A stretch of DNA of 64,000 nucleotides from Paraburkholderia franconis (GTDB lineage: Bacteria > Pseudomonadota > Gammaproteobacteria > Burkholderiales > Burkholderiaceae). Every line of letters begins with the position of its first letter. Position 1 is the first letter of the stretch. The position numbers and the translations under genes are program-made. Shown here piece by piece: positions 63,171 to 64,000 of the stretch. The notes below the pieces were generated by a model that saw nothing but the letters and a program-made list of their open reading frames with translations, made no database searches and was not told the origin of the DNA. The stretch covers positions 64,491 through 128,490 of the forward strand of contig NZ_WHNP01000002.1 in assembly GCF_009362735.1 (NCBI RefSeq). Reading direction: 5' to 3'.

Positions 63171-64000
63171 ATGCGATATGAGCACGCGGTGAATCAGTGG
63201 CTGGATTCATCCTCGTATAGCGCAGTCGTCAACGTCGGGCACATGGTCAAACGTATCGGTATTCTCGTTTTTGAACGGTTTCCGTTAAGCGACGTGTGTC
63301 TGCTTGCCGACGCATTCCGACTCGCCAATGAAGCCCAGGCGGATCAGTCCGGCGAGGGTTCGGGTGTCGAACCCTCGTATTCGATCGTGATGCTGTCCGA
63401 AATGGGCGGCAGTGTAGTCAGCAGCTGCTCGCTGCGCGTCTGGACAGAGAGCCTCAATGGGCCGCTGCTGAACGGCTTCGACACGCTGTTCATCGTCGGC
63501 GGTCCGGGCGCGTCGCGTGCGAAGGCGAACGAGCGGCTGATCCGGCGGCTGCGCGCAATCGCGCCGAAAATCCGCGTTGTCAAGGCGCTCGACGAAGGCC
63601 TCGGCGTGCTCGCCGCCGCCGATCTCGCATTCGAGCGGCGCGGCTGGCGCAACGTGCCGGGCTCGACCGATCCGTTCGGCAAGCCGCTCGCTTCCGTCCC
63701 GAACGATCCGCAATGGCAGACCGAGCCTGGCGCATCGCTCGACGTCGACGCTCCCGTGCGTTCGATTGCCGCGGCGCTGACGGTCATCAAGCGCGACCAC
63801 GGCACGCCGATGGCGCGGCTCGTGTCGGAGCGCGCGCTGTCGGGCGCGTCGCGCCGCCTCGATGCGCTTCTCGACGACGACGAGAAAAAAGGCATCAGCC
63901 GCAAGATCACGACGGCCGCGCATTGGATACGCGAGAACTACACCCGCCATATTTCGGTGGCCGAGGCGGCCGAAGTCGCGAAGATGAGCGAGCGCAATTT
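63171..64000 (+). CDS. GATase1/AraC-family regulator (3' end outside window)
   Basis: The frame is open from ATG 63171 to the window end (about 276 codons). DJ-1/PfpI-like N-terminal domain ([20 protein letters not shown], then [20 protein letters not shown]) and the start of an AraC HTH ([17 protein letters not shown]). It is a close relative of the regulator at 56894 in order and spacing of domains. It is 184 bp divergent from galU, and probably regulates EPS genes. ATG 63243 (MVKRIGIL) is an alternative start. Confidence 0.88.
   Translation, partial: MRYEHAVNQWLDSSSYSAVVNVGHMVKRIGILVFERFPLSDVCLLADAFRLANEAQADQSGEGSGVEPSYSIVMLSEMGGSVVSSCSLRVWTESLNGPLLNGFDTLFIVGGPGASRAKANERLIRRLRAIAPKIRVVKALDEGLGVLAAADLAFERRGWRNVPGSTDPFGKPLASVPNDPQWQTEPGASLDVDAPVRSIAAALTVIKRDHGTPMARLVSERALSGASRRLDALLDDDEKKGISRKITTAAHWIRENYTRHISVAEAAEVAKMSERN

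Overview
The window is a high-GC chromosomal segment of a Burkholderiaceae bacterium, most likely Paraburkholderia or Caballeronia. The call rests on gene content and order: nrdR-glyA, ybgC-tolQRAB-pal-cpoB followed by tRNA-Lys, a DUF883/YqjE/DUF3318 trio, a phasin, Burkholderia-type EPS genes and strong G/C third-position bias. No 16S rRNA or species marker is present, so the genus is an inference.

Layout. (1) 1-12.9 kb is core metabolism: homogentisate dioxygenase (cut by the window edge), a degenerate EAL protein, an IclR regulator divergent from glutaryl-CoA dehydrogenase, a 1-Cys peroxiredoxin, three small stress/membrane proteins, a translationally coupled minor-pilin operon (fimT-pilV-pilW-pilX-pilE type), nrdR-glyA and an SDR oxidoreductase. 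(2) 13.0-21.9 kb holds the tol-pal operon bracketed by two mobile elements of RNA-guided families. Upstream, an IscB (OMEGA) element with an apparently intact nuclease and a highly structured upstream guide-RNA region sits in the ybgC leader. Downstream, an IS110-family (IS1111-like) element has exact 14-bp inverted repeats and a structured 3' non-coding region that is a seekRNA/bridge-RNA candidate. A tRNA-Lys gene with a consensus promoter follows. (3) 22-33.1 kb is a decayed island behind tRNA-Lys: a deleted tyrosine recombinase, fragments of hsdR, Uma2, a ferredoxin reductase and a Crp regulator, a broken large serine recombinase, some intact cargo (phasin, haloacid dehalogenase, small unknowns), and an intact overlapping three-gene module of a large serine recombinase plus two different ParB/RepB-like proteins. 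(4) 33.2-63 kb is an exopolysaccharide locus: manC, gmd, fcl and gmm (GDP-mannose/GDP-fucose), galU, a WcaJ-like initiating transferase, Wza- and Wzc-like export/kinase proteins, a flippase, a ligase/polymerase-like protein, five glycosyltransferases, two acyltransferases, a GMC oxidoreductase, a secreted GH-A-type glycosidase, and two paralogous AraC/GATase1 regulators.

How it fits together. ManC, Gmd and Fcl make GDP-fucose, and Gmm may drain GDP-mannose. The WcaJ-like enzyme starts the repeat unit on undecaprenyl phosphate, the glycosyltransferases extend it, WcaF-like and acyltransferase-3 proteins decorate it, the flippase and polymerase-like protein move and join units, and Wzc/Wza control length and export. 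The GH protein (compare PslG) could trim the polymer. One AraC-like regulator heads the main minus-strand operon across an AT-rich region; its paralogue is divergent from galU at the window edge.

Most interesting points: the IscB element between a putative host promoter and the tol-pal operon; the IS1111-like seekRNA candidate less than 8 kb away; and the recombinase-ParB-ParB module, whose function I cannot assign.
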